From: Candidatus Methanoperedens sp.
GTDB taxonomy: Archaea; Halobacteriota; Methanosarcinia; Methanosarcinales; Methanoperedenaceae
Assembly: GCA_026552975.1 (NCBI GenBank)
Contig: JAPMTR010000067.1
Span: forward strand, 1-64,000
Direction: 5' to 3'
Length of the DNA: 64,000 bases
Made by a program: the position numbers and the translations under genes. How positions within the stretch are numbered: the first letter of the stretch is position 1; every line of letters begins with the position of its first letter. Below, in pieces: positions 54,134-63,323 of the stretch. The notes below the pieces were generated by a model. It was given only the letters and a program-made list of their open reading frames with translations, was not told where the DNA came from and ran no database searches.

Positions 54134-55810
54134 ATGTCAGCACAACTTGGTGGACAGCCAATCATAATTTTAAGAGAAGGTACAGAGAGAACACGCGGAA
54201 AAGAAGCCCGCAGGAATAATATCATGGCGGCAAAAGCCATAGCAGATGCCGTTAGAACCACGCTTGGACCAAAGGGCATGGACAAGATGCTGGTAAGCGC
54301 GACCGGGGATGTCATCGTTACAAATGATGGCGTCACCATTCTTCGGGAAATGGAAATAGAGCATCCTGCGGCCAAGATGCTTGTTGAGGTGGCAAAGACC
54401 CAGGACGATGAAGTGGGAGATGGAACGACCACTGTGGCTGTTCTTACCGGGGAATTGCTGGATCGGGCAGGGGAATTGATCGAACTGGATGTCCATCCCA
54501 CGATCATCGCTTCAGGTTACAGGTTAGCAGCCGATAAGGCCATCGAGCTTCTGGAAGATATCACACATGAAATTTCAGAAAATGATGAAGAGGCGCTGCT
54601 TAATATTGCAAAGACAGCGTTAACCGGAAAGGGGGCAGAAGGTACAAAAGACATGCTTTCACAGATCGCGGTTTCTGCCATCAGATCTATAGTTGATGAA
54701 GAGGACGGAAAGAAGATCGTGGATATCGATTATATTAAGATCGAGAAAAAAATTGGTCATAGTGTGGATGAAAGTGAATTGATAAAAGGTATCATTCTCA
54801 ACAAAAATAAGGCACAGTCCAATATGCCAGAAAGGATCGTCAATGCAAAGATAGCACTTATCACAAGACCAATTGAATTTAGCAAGATGGAGCTTGAGGC
54901 GGAACTTGATGTTTCATCGCCGGATGAGCTTTCAAAATTCCTTGACCAGGAAGAGCAGATAGTCCATGACATCGTCAACAGGATCGCAGCTACAGGGGCG
55001 AACGTTGTATTATGCCAGCTTGGTATTGAGGATATAGCACAATATTTCCTATCCAAAGCCAACATCCTTGCAGTTGAACGCGTAGAAAAGAAAGACATAG
55101 AAAAAGTAGCAAGGGCAGTCGGCGCGAACCTGATCACAAGTCTTGATGATTTTGAGGCGTCAGATATCGGACAGGCAGGGCTTGTTGAACTTAAGGGAAG
55201 CGGCGAAGATAAGATGATCTACATTACTGAGTGCAGCAATCCAAAAGCAGTGTCAATACTTGTCCGCGGCGGCACCGAGCAGGTGGTTGAGAGTACAGCA
55301 CGCGCTCTTGAGGATGCATTAAGAGTAGTTGGGGTTATGATCGAAGATGGAAAGATGGTCGCAGGCGCGGGTTCACCTGAGATCGAACTTTCCTTAAGGT
55401 TGCGAGAATTCGGTTCGACGCTTACCGGCAGGGAACAGCTTGCAGTCATGAAGTTCGCAGAAGCTCTTGAAATTATTCCCAGGACACTTGCAGAAAATGC
55501 GGGTCTTGATCCTATTGATAAGCTTGTGGAACTTAGAAGCAGCCATGAGAAAGGTAACAAGGATGCCGGGCTTAATGTTTATGAAGGGATCGTCGAGGAT
55601 ATGTGGAAGAATGGGGTCGTTGAGCCACTTCGCGTAAAAACCCAGGCAATAAATTCGGCCACAGAAACTGCGATCATGATCCTGCGTATAGACGATGTAC
55701 TTGCCGCAGCCGCTGGCAGTGGAATGGATATGGGAGCAGGCATGGGTGGAATGGCTGGAATGGGAGGCATGCCCGGTATGGGCGGGATGCCACCTGGAAT
55801 GATGATGTAA
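54134..55810 (+). CDS. ths: Thermosome subunit (group II chaperonin)
   Basis: A 558-residue chaperonin subunit that folds proteins inside a double-ring cavity with a built-in lid. It shows [22 protein letters not shown], the ATP-site [11 protein letters not shown] with catalytic Asp, [15 protein letters not shown], and GGGTEQ-type apical and hinge segments ([28 protein letters not shown]). The C terminus has the flexible GGM repeats typical of the family ([17 protein letters not shown]). AGGAGG and a good TATA box precede it, as expected for a highly expressed gene. Other subunits, if any, are outside the window. Confidence 0.96.
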   Translation: MSAQLGGQPIIILREGTERTRGKEARRNNIMAAKAIADAVRTTLGPKGMDKMLVSATGDVIVTNDGVTILREMEIEHPAAKMLVEVAKTQDDEVGDGTTTVAVLTGELLDRAGELIELDVHPTIIASGYRLAADKAIELLEDITHEISENDEEALLNIAKTALTGKGAEGTKDMLSQIAVSAIRSIVDEEDGKKIVDIDYIKIEKKIGHSVDESELIKGIILNKNKAQSNMPERIVNAKIALITRPIEFSKMELEAELDVSSPDELSKFLDQEEQIVHDIVNRIAATGANVVLCQLGIEDIAQYFLSKANILAVERVEKKDIEKVARAVGANLITSLDDFEASDIGQAGLVELKGSGEDKMIYITECSNPKAVSILVRGGTEQVVESTARALEDALRVVGVMIEDGKMVAGAGSPEIELSLRLREFGSTLTGREQLAVMKFAEALEIIPRTLAENAGLDPIDKLVELRSSHEKGNKDAGLNVYEGIVEDMWKNGVVEPLRVKTQAINSATETAIMILRIDDVLAAAAGSGMDMGAGMGGMAGMGGMPGMGGMPPGMMM

Positions 55811-55821
55811 AAGTTTTACTT

Positions 55822-56826
55822 TTATATCTTCAGATCGATCCGTGTTTTATTATCCGGGATCAATCCGCAGCATGTCCCATAATAATTAATCTCATATCCA
55901 TTCTTGCCTGCGAACCTGATAGTTCCAATAGTGGGAGATGCGATCCCGGAAACACCGCAAAGAAGCGCTATTCTTTCGATCGCTTCCCTGTCTTTTCCGC
56001 TTGAATGGGCACATCCAAGTACGATTTGCGTTTGCGGGAACATATCTATCGCCTTTTTGATGACTGTTTCAAAATCATATAGCTGCGGCTTGATATGCTC
56101 CATGGGAGTTCCTGGGACAGGCATCAATCCAGTTATTATGACGGTAGTTGGGTTTATCGAACTGATCATTTCAAGTGCCCGAAATTCTCCTCCCAATTTT
56201 CCGAAATGGATGCCAACGCACACATGGGGGAAAACCTGAAGTCCAGAATCTGAAATGGCACGAAGGCTATCAATATAATCTTTTTCTGACACCTCAAGTC
56301 CGTAAACTTCTTTTACTGCATTCATATCTCCCATTACATCAAAACCGATGCCGAAAAGTCCGCTGTCCTTTAATGATCCCGCTTCTTCAAGAGATATAAA
56401 ACCAGTATGCCCAATAATGATCAAGTCTGTTTTCTCCCTGAGCTTTTTTATCGCAGGGATCATGTTCTTGATGGGCACTCTTCCTCGATCATCGCAACCC
56501 CCTGTCAGAAGTATGCCTTTTGCCCCTTGCGCATGGAGTGCCAGTGCTTTCTTTTCAAGCTCTTCGCATGTGTTTGCAAGGATGAGACGCGCAAGCAAAA
56601 TGCCTTTGCAGTGCTGGCACTCTAGAGAACAAGAGTTCCCGGTAATGGAAATGGAAGGGAATGCGTCTGAAGTGATGAAAAAATCGATCTTTTTTCCTGG
56701 TTCGGAGGAATTTTGTTTGATCTTAAATAAATTATTCAGGCAAGGATTTTCAACCACAGATTGCACAGAGATCTCAGAGGTGTAATTTCTCTCTGAGTCC
56801 TCTGCGATATGTGTGGTTTTTTTCAT
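55822..56826 (-). CDS. Radical SAM protein, BioB/LipS-like
   Basis: A protein of about 334 residues. The [4Fe-4S]-binding motif is CSLECQHC (Cys-x3-Cys-x2-Cys), followed by a TIM-barrel-like domain with GGCDDRGRVPI, GFDVMGD, FPHVCVGIHFGKLGGEF and a C-terminal cysteine pair YYGTCCGL. The layout is near biotin synthase and the archaeal lipoate-synthase-like proteins, but the reaction cannot be named. The first 24 residues, from ATG 56826, are encoded by a dispersed palindrome; a GTG at 56757 just after it may be the real start. The gene begins three bases after the large S-layer gene. Confidence 0.82.
   Translation of the reverse strand: MKKTTHIAEDSERNYTSEISVQSVVENPCLNNLFKIKQNSSEPGKKIDFFITSDAFPSISITGNSCSLECQHCKGILLARLILANTCEELEKKALALHAQGAKGILLTGGCDDRGRVPIKNMIPAIKKLREKTDLIIIGHTGFISLEEAGSLKDSGLFGIGFDVMGDMNAVKEVYGLEVSEKDYIDSLRAISDSGLQVFPHVCVGIHFGKLGGEFRALEMISSINPTTVIITGLMPVPGTPMEHIKPQLYDFETVIKKAIDMFPQTQIVLGCAHSSGKDREAIERIALLCGVSGIASPTIGTIRFAGKNGYEINYYGTCCGLIPDNKTRIDLKI
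56752..56818. repeat. Dispersed palindrome (AACCACAGA type)
   Basis: The arms AACCACAGATTGCACAGAGA and its continuation TCTCAGAG face, in reverse complement, CTCTGAGTCCTCTGCGATAT and GTGTGGTT, forming a near-perfect hairpin of about 67 bases. It is of the ACAGAG-repeat kind seen in many prokaryote genomes and differs from the GAACACGGAT type at 6006 and 38087. It overlaps the annotated 5' end of the radical SAM gene. Confidence 0.75.
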
Positions 56827-56829
56827 CCA

Positions 56830-59800
56830 TTACTTCTTGAACAACTTGCTTATTTTGTGTGCCTGCTCATTGGCTGCATCTTTTAACAACATGGATTTTT
56901 CCTTAAGTATTTCAATACTCAACAATCCTTTTGAAGTTAGAACATAGATAATAACTGCTCCAATGCCTGTTATGATAGCTCCGATCAACAGGTAATTCGT
57001 GGGATTCTCCTTTGCTTCATATAAGATGCTCTGTCCCATGATCTCAACAGTTACATTACCCGCCATGGCTTCTATCCTGGTGAAATTTACCTCCATCTTT
57101 TCCTTAGGTGCGATAGTGACTGTTTTATTATCAACTACGGTACCATTCACAATGAGTTCGACCTGCGTTGATTCACCGATTGTGCCAACGTTGGTTATAT
57201 TTGATCTTACAAGGTAAGCTTCCCCTGCTAGACCCGGATTGGGAGTGATATTGATATCAAGAGCCTTGAATTCTGAATAAGGCGCTCTTATATCTATGTC
57301 TCTTGCAACACTTATGTACCCTGTCTTAGACGCAGAGATACTATGCGTGCCACTTGCTTCCAGTCGATAGGTAATTTCGCCATTGCTGTCACTTGTTCCA
57401 ATTGTCGTATTATCAAATTTCACTGAAGCCCCGCTCATGGCTGTTCCATTATACAGTACTTTGAGGGTAATAGTTTCATATTGGTTTGATTGTGATGGAG
57501 CATCAAGGCTGAGCCTGTAATCCACGTATTTCTCGATGTCGAGATTCTGTGTGGCTTTTTCATAACCTGTCTTTGAGACGGTAATAGTGTAAGTGCCTTT
57601 GAGTTCTTTGGGAATAGTATATTCGAGAATACCGTTTTGACCAGTAGTTGCACTATCGGTGCCAATATTAACAGTGGCATTATCCATTCCTGCTCCGCCT
57701 GCTGTTATTTTGATCTTGATCATATCTCCCGCCATTGCTTTTGCAGGAGCTTCGATCACAAGCTGGTTGACGATCATCTCGGGTGTCACATCGACGGCGA
57801 AATAGAACCTGGTGGCTGCAGATGTGTCTGCCACTTTCAGCCTGAGGTTGCCCATAAGAACCTCATTTTTATTCCTGTCAAGACCGATACTGCCATCATT
57901 GCTCATAGTTATCCCGGATCCTGAAACGCTTCTGACTTCCATCTTTCCGAATTGGTTAGCTACCTGGACAACAGTGGGTGAATCAGATATCTGGAATATT
58001 CCTTTCAGGAACGCCACCTGCAATTCTTGTCCGGAGAACACATTTTCAAACCTGACCATGATAACTGGCAAGTTTTCAGTGCCGCCAACGGTCTTTGTAT
58101 AGACATACGTTTCTCCAGCTGTGAGGGGGCTCAAATCTACTTCAGAGCCGTCCTTCAGGAGTGAAATAAGCATTGTCCTTGCATTGAGGTCAATATCAGT
58201 TGCTTTTATAACATAACCATCTTTAAGAGCAATTGTACCCCCGACCGATATTGTCCGTTTTGTATCGTCATCGATAAGAACTTTATGCAGTGCACCGTTT
58301 GAAATTGCGCTTTTTCCTGCAAAATCAGTAGTTGGGCGGGTAACGGCTGGTTTTGTTTCGGACGTATATCCTGCAAAATACTTATCGGCCATGAATCCGA
58401 TAACCTGGTATTTTCCAAACCCTGTATAAATGAACTTTACAGACACGGGGGTTGTGGAGTATGTAAGTCCCTGGTCAGGTATGCTTCGTCCACTTACGGG
58501 ATTGAGGAGAGTCAGTTTTTCACTGCCAACTCCATCATCAAGATCATAAAAGAACCCGAGGCTTGTTTTTCCAATGTTCATCCCAAAATTATAAGGGGTC
58601 CATTCACGGATCGCAGAAGCATCATCGCTCCTGTAAACTGTGCTTCTGACTTCATAATCTCCCATCTTTTCAACCGAAAGAGCAAACCTGAGCGCTGAAT
58701 CAACGTTGTTTGCAACGAGGATCTTAACATCTCCCATTATATCTACGGTCGCTCCCTTTGAAAGGCCGATATTGTTGCTGTTTTTCATTTCTATAAGGGT
58801 GTCGCTGACCTGAGTGATCTCCATATTGCGGAACATGTTACCGTTCTGGATGATCGTTGGGTTCTCTGATATCTGGAACAATCCTTTCATGAATGCGACC
58901 TGGAGTTCATTTCCTGAGAATACGTTTTCAAACCTCACCAATATAAGGGGGAGATCTTCAACACCGCCAACCCTCTTAGAATAAACATATGTTTCATCAG
59001 CTGCCAGAGGTGCGACATCAACTTCACTCCCATCTTTCATAAGTGAAAGTAGCATTGTCCTGGCATTGAGATCAATGTCTGTTGCCTTCAGGACATAACC
59101 TTCCTTAAGAGCGATCGTGCCACCAACAGATATTGTTCGTTTGGTATCATCATCTATCAGCACCTTATGAAGCTGCCCCTGGCCGACTGCGCTTTTTCCA
59201 TCAAATGTTGCGGTAGGATGGGTTTTTGCTGATGAGGTATTTGCATTGTAACCCGCGAAATATTTCTCCGCCATAAAGCCAATGACCTGATATTTTCCGA
59301 ATGGAGAGTAAGTAAAGCTTACTTCCTGGGGGGATGTTGTGTAGACAAGATTACTCTTGGAGATCGTTCTTGCATCATAACTCCCAACCGTTATTTTTAT
59401 GTTCTCATTACCCACATTGTCTTTTGCATTATAATAGAACCCTGAAAAACTCATGGGTGTCCAATAATATGTTAGAGCGAAATCATCTTGTTTGCTGCCA
59501 TCCCAGATTCGGTTGCCTGTGGAGAAGGTGCTTGAATGCACACCAAGACTCCAACTTACAGAACTGCTGGAAAAAGTGGTAGTATTAGTAGCAATCACTG
59601 TTACATTATGCGACCCTTTGGCTGCCGAAACCGTATAAGTAACGATTGCGCCTGGAACTATAGAATTATTAGTTTGTGCAGTATTATTATCAAGATACCA
59701 TACAATGTTAGTTGTCGAGTCAGTTGATATATTAAAAGTTGCTGCTTTATTTACTATTGTAATTACTGATGCATTATTTGGATTTGAAATTACAGGTACT

Positions 59801-61053
59801 GGAGGTACTCCTGCAACGAATGGTGATAACCCGGTTACATTTCCTTTGACTTTATTGGAAACAGTATCTACTGAAGTTGTAACATCATCCCATGACACTC
59901 CATTCCAATGATATAGGTTTATATTACTTTCATTTATTCCCGTTGATTCATAGGGTATTTCAATACTTATATTTCCGCCAGGCACAGGTACTGCAGTGGA
60001 TGAAATATTATAAAATGATCCAGCTTTTGTAAATGTAAGCGATCCTCCTGCACTCGGTACTATACTTATGCTGGTGTTTCCTTCAGTAACAATACTTAAA
60101 AAAGTCACGTTTACATTGTTATAATTTACATTTATATTGGGTCCAGCTGGAGTGTTATAAGTATGGACTGAGTTTTGGATAATAGTTGAGTTTATAATTC
60201 CTGAAGTATCAACCGTTTGAAGGGATATATTATTTAAAGATCCTGGACTAAATTGTGTATAATTGAAATAATTATTTGATGTGTTCGTTTGAAATGTGGT
60301 ATTTATTTTTACTATAGTATAATTGAAATTATCAGTAGGATTGGTCCAAGTCCAATTAATCCATGTTGCGCCTACCATTGAGGTGACAACAGAGACAGCA
60401 GAAGGCCCCTGGGATGGGAGGACATTCCAAGTCCATGTTGTTGAAGCAGAGGTTCCATTGACATTATAAGCCGTTGCTGTGACCGCATAATTATTTCCTA
60501 TAGCTTGTGAAGCATTTGATATATAATCAGATTTTGCTCCCGCAGAAACTGAAATATTTTGAACTTCAATACTATTTATTTTCCAGCTTACGTTGGCAGT
60601 TTGATTCACTGTGATATTAAAATTTTGTGAAAAACCAAAAATTGAATTTACAGTAGGTGAGGGGTTGGGATTTGAAAGACCAGGGGGATTTAGAGAGGAT
60701 GGAACATTGACTGTTACAACTCTTGTATTTGATGTGGTCCAATTTGTGCCGTTGACATCACTTGCATTAACATAAAATGTATATATCTGATTCATTAATC
60801 CAGACTTATTTTTATAAAATTGTGTTCCTGTTCCAGTCATTGATTCAAAAGTACCATTCCAATTTAACCATGCTGCTCCTCCGGACGGACTTAATGTTAC
60901 GCTTACATTAATAAAATCGGAACTAATTGTGCCATTATCCGGTGTCGGAGAAACAAAAGTTATGGACGGTCCTGCCGCCATAACGATCAGAACAGTACCC
61001 ATCATCAATAAAGCTACTATCGCTATTCCTTGTAAATATCTCTTGATTGCCAT
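56830..61053 (-). CDS. Large S-layer-type surface protein (1407 residues)
   Basis: A secreted protein with signal peptide about 1-27 (GIAIVALLMMGTVLIVMAAG), PKD/Ig-like and beta-sandwich repeats to about 500, and two S-layer modules (about 510-785 and 790-1080). The modules share YQVIGFMA(E/D)KYFAGY and VGGTIAL-x-(E/D)GYV with the 2001-residue protein. Carboxypeptidase-like and CARDB repeats (about 1090-1340) follow, then one membrane helix (LLIGAIITGIGAVIIYVLTS) and a charged cytoplasmic tail of about 35 residues. The tail makes it a type I membrane protein rather than a sorted PGF-CTERM substrate. It probably belongs to the cell surface layer. GAGGGGAT precedes the ATG. Confidence 0.88.
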   Translation of the reverse strand: MAIKRYLQGIAIVALLMMGTVLIVMAAGPSITFVSPTPDNGTISSDFINVSVTLSPSGGAAWLNWNGTFESMTGTGTQFYKNKSGLMNQIYTFYVNASDVNGTNWTTSNTRVVTVNVPSSLNPPGLSNPNPSPTVNSIFGFSQNFNITVNQTANVSWKINSIEVQNISVSAGAKSDYISNASQAIGNNYAVTATAYNVNGTSASTTWTWNVLPSQGPSAVSVVTSMVGATWINWTWTNPTDNFNYTIVKINTTFQTNTSNNYFNYTQFSPGSLNNISLQTVDTSGIINSTIIQNSVHTYNTPAGPNINVNYNNVNVTFLSIVTEGNTSISIVPSAGGSLTFTKAGSFYNISSTAVPVPGGNISIEIPYESTGINESNINLYHWNGVSWDDVTTSVDTVSNKVKGNVTGLSPFVAGVPPVPVISNPNNASVITIVNKAATFNISTDSTTNIVWYLDNNTAQTNNSIVPGAIVTYTVSAAKGSHNVTVIATNTTTFSSSSVSWSLGVHSSTFSTGNRIWDGSKQDDFALTYYWTPMSFSGFYYNAKDNVGNENIKITVGSYDARTISKSNLVYTTSPQEVSFTYSPFGKYQVIGFMAEKYFAGYNANTSSAKTHPTATFDGKSAVGQGQLHKVLIDDDTKRTISVGGTIALKEGYVLKATDIDLNARTMLLSLMKDGSEVDVAPLAADETYVYSKRVGGVEDLPLILVRFENVFSGNELQVAFMKGLFQISENPTIIQNGNMFRNMEITQVSDTLIEMKNSNNIGLSKGATVDIMGDVKILVANNVDSALRFALSVEKMGDYEVRSTVYRSDDASAIREWTPYNFGMNIGKTSLGFFYDLDDGVGSEKLTLLNPVSGRSIPDQGLTYSTTPVSVKFIYTGFGKYQVIGFMADKYFAGYTSETKPAVTRPTTDFAGKSAISNGALHKVLIDDDTKRTISVGGTIALKDGYVIKATDIDLNARTMLISLLKDGSEVDLSPLTAGETYVYTKTVGGTENLPVIMVRFENVFSGQELQVAFLKGIFQISDSPTVVQVANQFGKMEVRSVSGSGITMSNDGSIGLDRNKNEVLMGNLRLKVADTSAATRFYFAVDVTPEMIVNQLVIEAPAKAMAGDMIKIKITAGGAGMDNATVNIGTDSATTGQNGILEYTIPKELKGTYTITVSKTGYEKATQNLDIEKYVDYRLSLDAPSQSNQYETITLKVLYNGTAMSGASVKFDNTTIGTSDSNGEITYRLEASGTHSISASKTGYISVARDIDIRAPYSEFKALDINITPNPGLAGEAYLVRSNITNVGTIGESTQVELIVNGTVVDNKTVTIAPKEKMEVNFTRIEAMAGNVTVEIMGQSILYEAKENPTNYLLIGAIITGIGAVIIYVLTSKGLLSIEILKEKSMLLKDAANEQAHKISKLFKK

Positions 61054-61155
61054 GTTTTTATCCCCTCGATAAAATATTACTTTTTCTCATTCTTCAACCG
61101 CCTGTTATACTAAATAATCTATAGTAAACACCGTAAGGTCATAAGAACTCATCGT

Positions 61156-61164
61156 GTATAAATA
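61156..61164 (-). promoter_or_regulatory. TATA box of the 1407-residue surface protein gene
   Basis: The minus strand reads TTATTTATACACG here, about 105 bases before the ATG. A leader of about 80 bases is predicted, long enough for post-transcriptional control. Confidence 0.4.
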
Positions 61165-61222
61165 ATTTCTGCGACTTTTTGAAACCAGGTACAGTTTATT
61201 TATAAGGTCATATCATGCTGAT

Positions 61223-61975
61223 TCAATATGTTTCCCTGAGCTCCTTCAAACGCAGGAGGCCCAAGATCTCATCAAAAAAGGATATTTCATCCTTCTTCTT
61301 AATAGAGCTTCTATATTCCATGAGCTTTTCCAGTTTCTTCTTGGTAACAGGCAGATAACCATTGTAGTAGTTGTTTTCCTTTAAAAGGTTCTTGTTCTGG
61401 AGGTCTTCATGGATCTTTTCAAAAATGATATTTTCCCAGATAAAATACATATTATATTTCTCGACCATATCCTTCCTGACCTTATCAGAGGTATTTTCGA
61501 TCGCCAAAAAAACACCCTTATGATAAAATGATTCAAGTGATCTCTTATCATTCTCGAGGAAAAAGAAATTGACCGTTGATGGAGAATTACCCAGGGAATA
61601 CTCAAGATAGTCGCGGTCAAGGGGTGATTTTCCATCGAAATCGCCAAGGGATGCGACTAATTCTTCACAATATAACTTTAAATTATCCTGGTAATATTTT
61701 GTGCTCATCAATTTTACTAATTCTTTTTTATCAAGGATCTGGATGATCTTCTGGAAAGTTGCAAGGTCTTTCTTGAATTTAATTAGATTTATCTTGTTAT
61801 CACTGCTTTCCATTGAACGCTCAAAAGCAAGTATTCCACTTTTATTCAGGATGTCAAGATTTTTATAGCTCATTTTTTTCTTTTTTGTAATATCAGAAAT
61901 AGTAACCCCGTTGTTTTTTGCAATTAACATAATTAAGGTCTTTAATGTATTGGGGGTTTTGTTTTTCGCGACCAT
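61223..61975 (-). CDS. Predicted winged-helix protein of unknown function
   Basis: A 250-residue protein, Lys-rich and mostly helical. Residues 8-55 look like a helix-turn-helix (TLIMLIAKNNGVTISDITKKKKMSYKN LDIL pattern). The rest has no known motif: no cysteines except one, no membrane segment. It is divergent from the PGF-CTERM protein, with a short shared upstream region containing TTACCATAT. It may control that gene or itself, but this is inference. Confidence 0.65.
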   Translation of the reverse strand: MVAKNKTPNTLKTLIMLIAKNNGVTISDITKKKKMSYKNLDILNKSGILAFERSMESSDNKINLIKFKKDLATFQKIIQILDKKELVKLMSTKYYQDNLKLYCEELVASLGDFDGKSPLDRDYLEYSLGNSPSTVNFFFLENDKRSLESFYHKGVFLAIENTSDKVRKDMVEKYNMYFIWENIIFEKIHEDLQNKNLLKENNYYNGYLPVTKKKLEKLMEYRSSIKKKDEISFFDEILGLLRLKELRETY

Positions 61976-62082
61976 ATATTATTATAATTATTACCATATG
62001 ACTTAAATTTTATTGTTGGATTCGGTTTCACAAAGGTTATAGTATGGCAAATCTAATATTTACGAAGGAGGTTTGGACAAAT

Positions 62083-63264
62083 ATGAACATTATACTAAAA
62101 TCAATTGCAATAGCTCTTGCATTCTCCTTGATGTCTTTACCAGTTCTCGGTCAGATGGGGGACGGCAAGATCGGTGAAGATATGATGCGCGGGAAAGCCA
62201 AAGAAATGATGAACGAAGGCAAAGATATACGGGAAAAAGGTGGCATGGTGGGGATGGGATTCATGCATAGTGAAGGCAGAAGCTTCGGGAATTATGTTAC
62301 ATTTTCGGTTGATAATTCTACTGGCGCTGTTTTGAATTATGGCATTTCAGGATCAACTATCTTTGATTACATAAATGTTTCAGGCTTTAATTTCAAGGAA
62401 TCAGCGACAATGGGGTCACTGACAAGAATTACCAACAAAGATCGTTCTGTGGTAATACAATTACATGATAATCCATCAGCAGTGATCAATATAAATACAA
62501 TTTCGACAACTTCCCTGATATTTACTCTCGCCCAGGGTGTTACTGCAACAAAAGAAGATAAGCTCATCAATATTTCGGCAGATAATATCACGGCATTTAT
62601 AGTAGCTGGAAATGCCACATCTATAAATATTGCCGCAAGGGAGATCAGGATCGAGGCAACGAAAGGTAATATTATTTTCCGGGCAGCACCGGTTAATGTT
62701 CCAGTACTGAATCGCAAATTCATGGGGGAAATGATGAAGAACAGGGCTGGAGCTGAGATTTCTGTTGGAATGCAGGATAAATCTTCGATCGTCAATTATT
62801 CTGAAGATATAAATGTCATGATCCGGTCAATTGAAAGAGACCGGATGAGAATGACGATAAATTCACAGGATCATTCAGGTAAATTCATTATGATGGATAT
62901 TGACAATACTTCGATGATGTGGAATGAAAGGCAAATGATACGCCTGTATCTTGATAATAAGTCCTTAAGACAGGTCATGAGCGAACAGGAGTTATACGAT
63001 GCAACTGAATCATCATTCTGGCTCAACATGATGGGAAAGAACCGCATGCAAGCAGTAATGTATATCGCGAATTTCTCCGAGAGGCAGGTCGATATCGTTG
63101 TTGAAGATAATATAACATCTACAGCTACTCCTGGATCGACATCCACGACAACTCCTGAAGTTACAAAAACCGAAGTTTCAGCAACACCGAAAACGCCCGG
63201 ATTTGAAGTTATGATCGGGTTGCTTGGGACAGCCGTAGCATACAGGATGAGACGAAAACAGTAA
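62083..63264 (+). CDS. Met-rich exported protein with PGF-CTERM sorting signal
   Basis: A 393-residue protein: signal peptide about 1-23 (KSIAIALAFSLMSLPVLG), then a Met-rich segment (GEDMMRGKAKEMMNEGKD and MVGMGFMHSEGR), and a beta-rich domain with many Ile, Asn and Thr (about 65-230). A second Met-rich region follows (RDRMRMTINSQDHSGKFIMM), then a Thr/Pro linker and TPGFEVMIGLLGTAVAYRMRRKQ, a textbook PGF-CTERM signal for archaeosortase-type processing and lipid anchoring. GGAGG 9 bases before ATG 62083 fixes the start; an upstream ATG at 62044 lacks such a site. Function is unknown; a metal- or redox-binding surface role is a guess from the Met content. Confidence 0.85.
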   Translation: MNIILKSIAIALAFSLMSLPVLGQMGDGKIGEDMMRGKAKEMMNEGKDIREKGGMVGMGFMHSEGRSFGNYVTFSVDNSTGAVLNYGISGSTIFDYINVSGFNFKESATMGSLTRITNKDRSVVIQLHDNPSAVININTISTTSLIFTLAQGVTATKEDKLINISADNITAFIVAGNATSINIAAREIRIEATKGNIIFRAAPVNVPVLNRKFMGEMMKNRAGAEISVGMQDKSSIVNYSEDINVMIRSIERDRMRMTINSQDHSGKFIMMDIDNTSMMWNERQMIRLYLDNKSLRQVMSEQELYDATESSFWLNMMGKNRMQAVMYIANFSERQVDIVVEDNITSTATPGSTSTTTPEVTKTEVSATPKTPGFEVMIGLLGTAVAYRMRRKQ

Positions 63265-63323
63265 ATATGTTTTGCGACAGGCGTGTAACCTGTCGCTTAT
63301 GTCTTTTTTTTGAAGTATTGTAC

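Noticed and set aside
54055-54507. 150-codon minus-strand frame opposite the thermosome gene
   Set aside because: Ser/Thr-rich antisense frame of a highly conserved gene; no ribosome-binding site.
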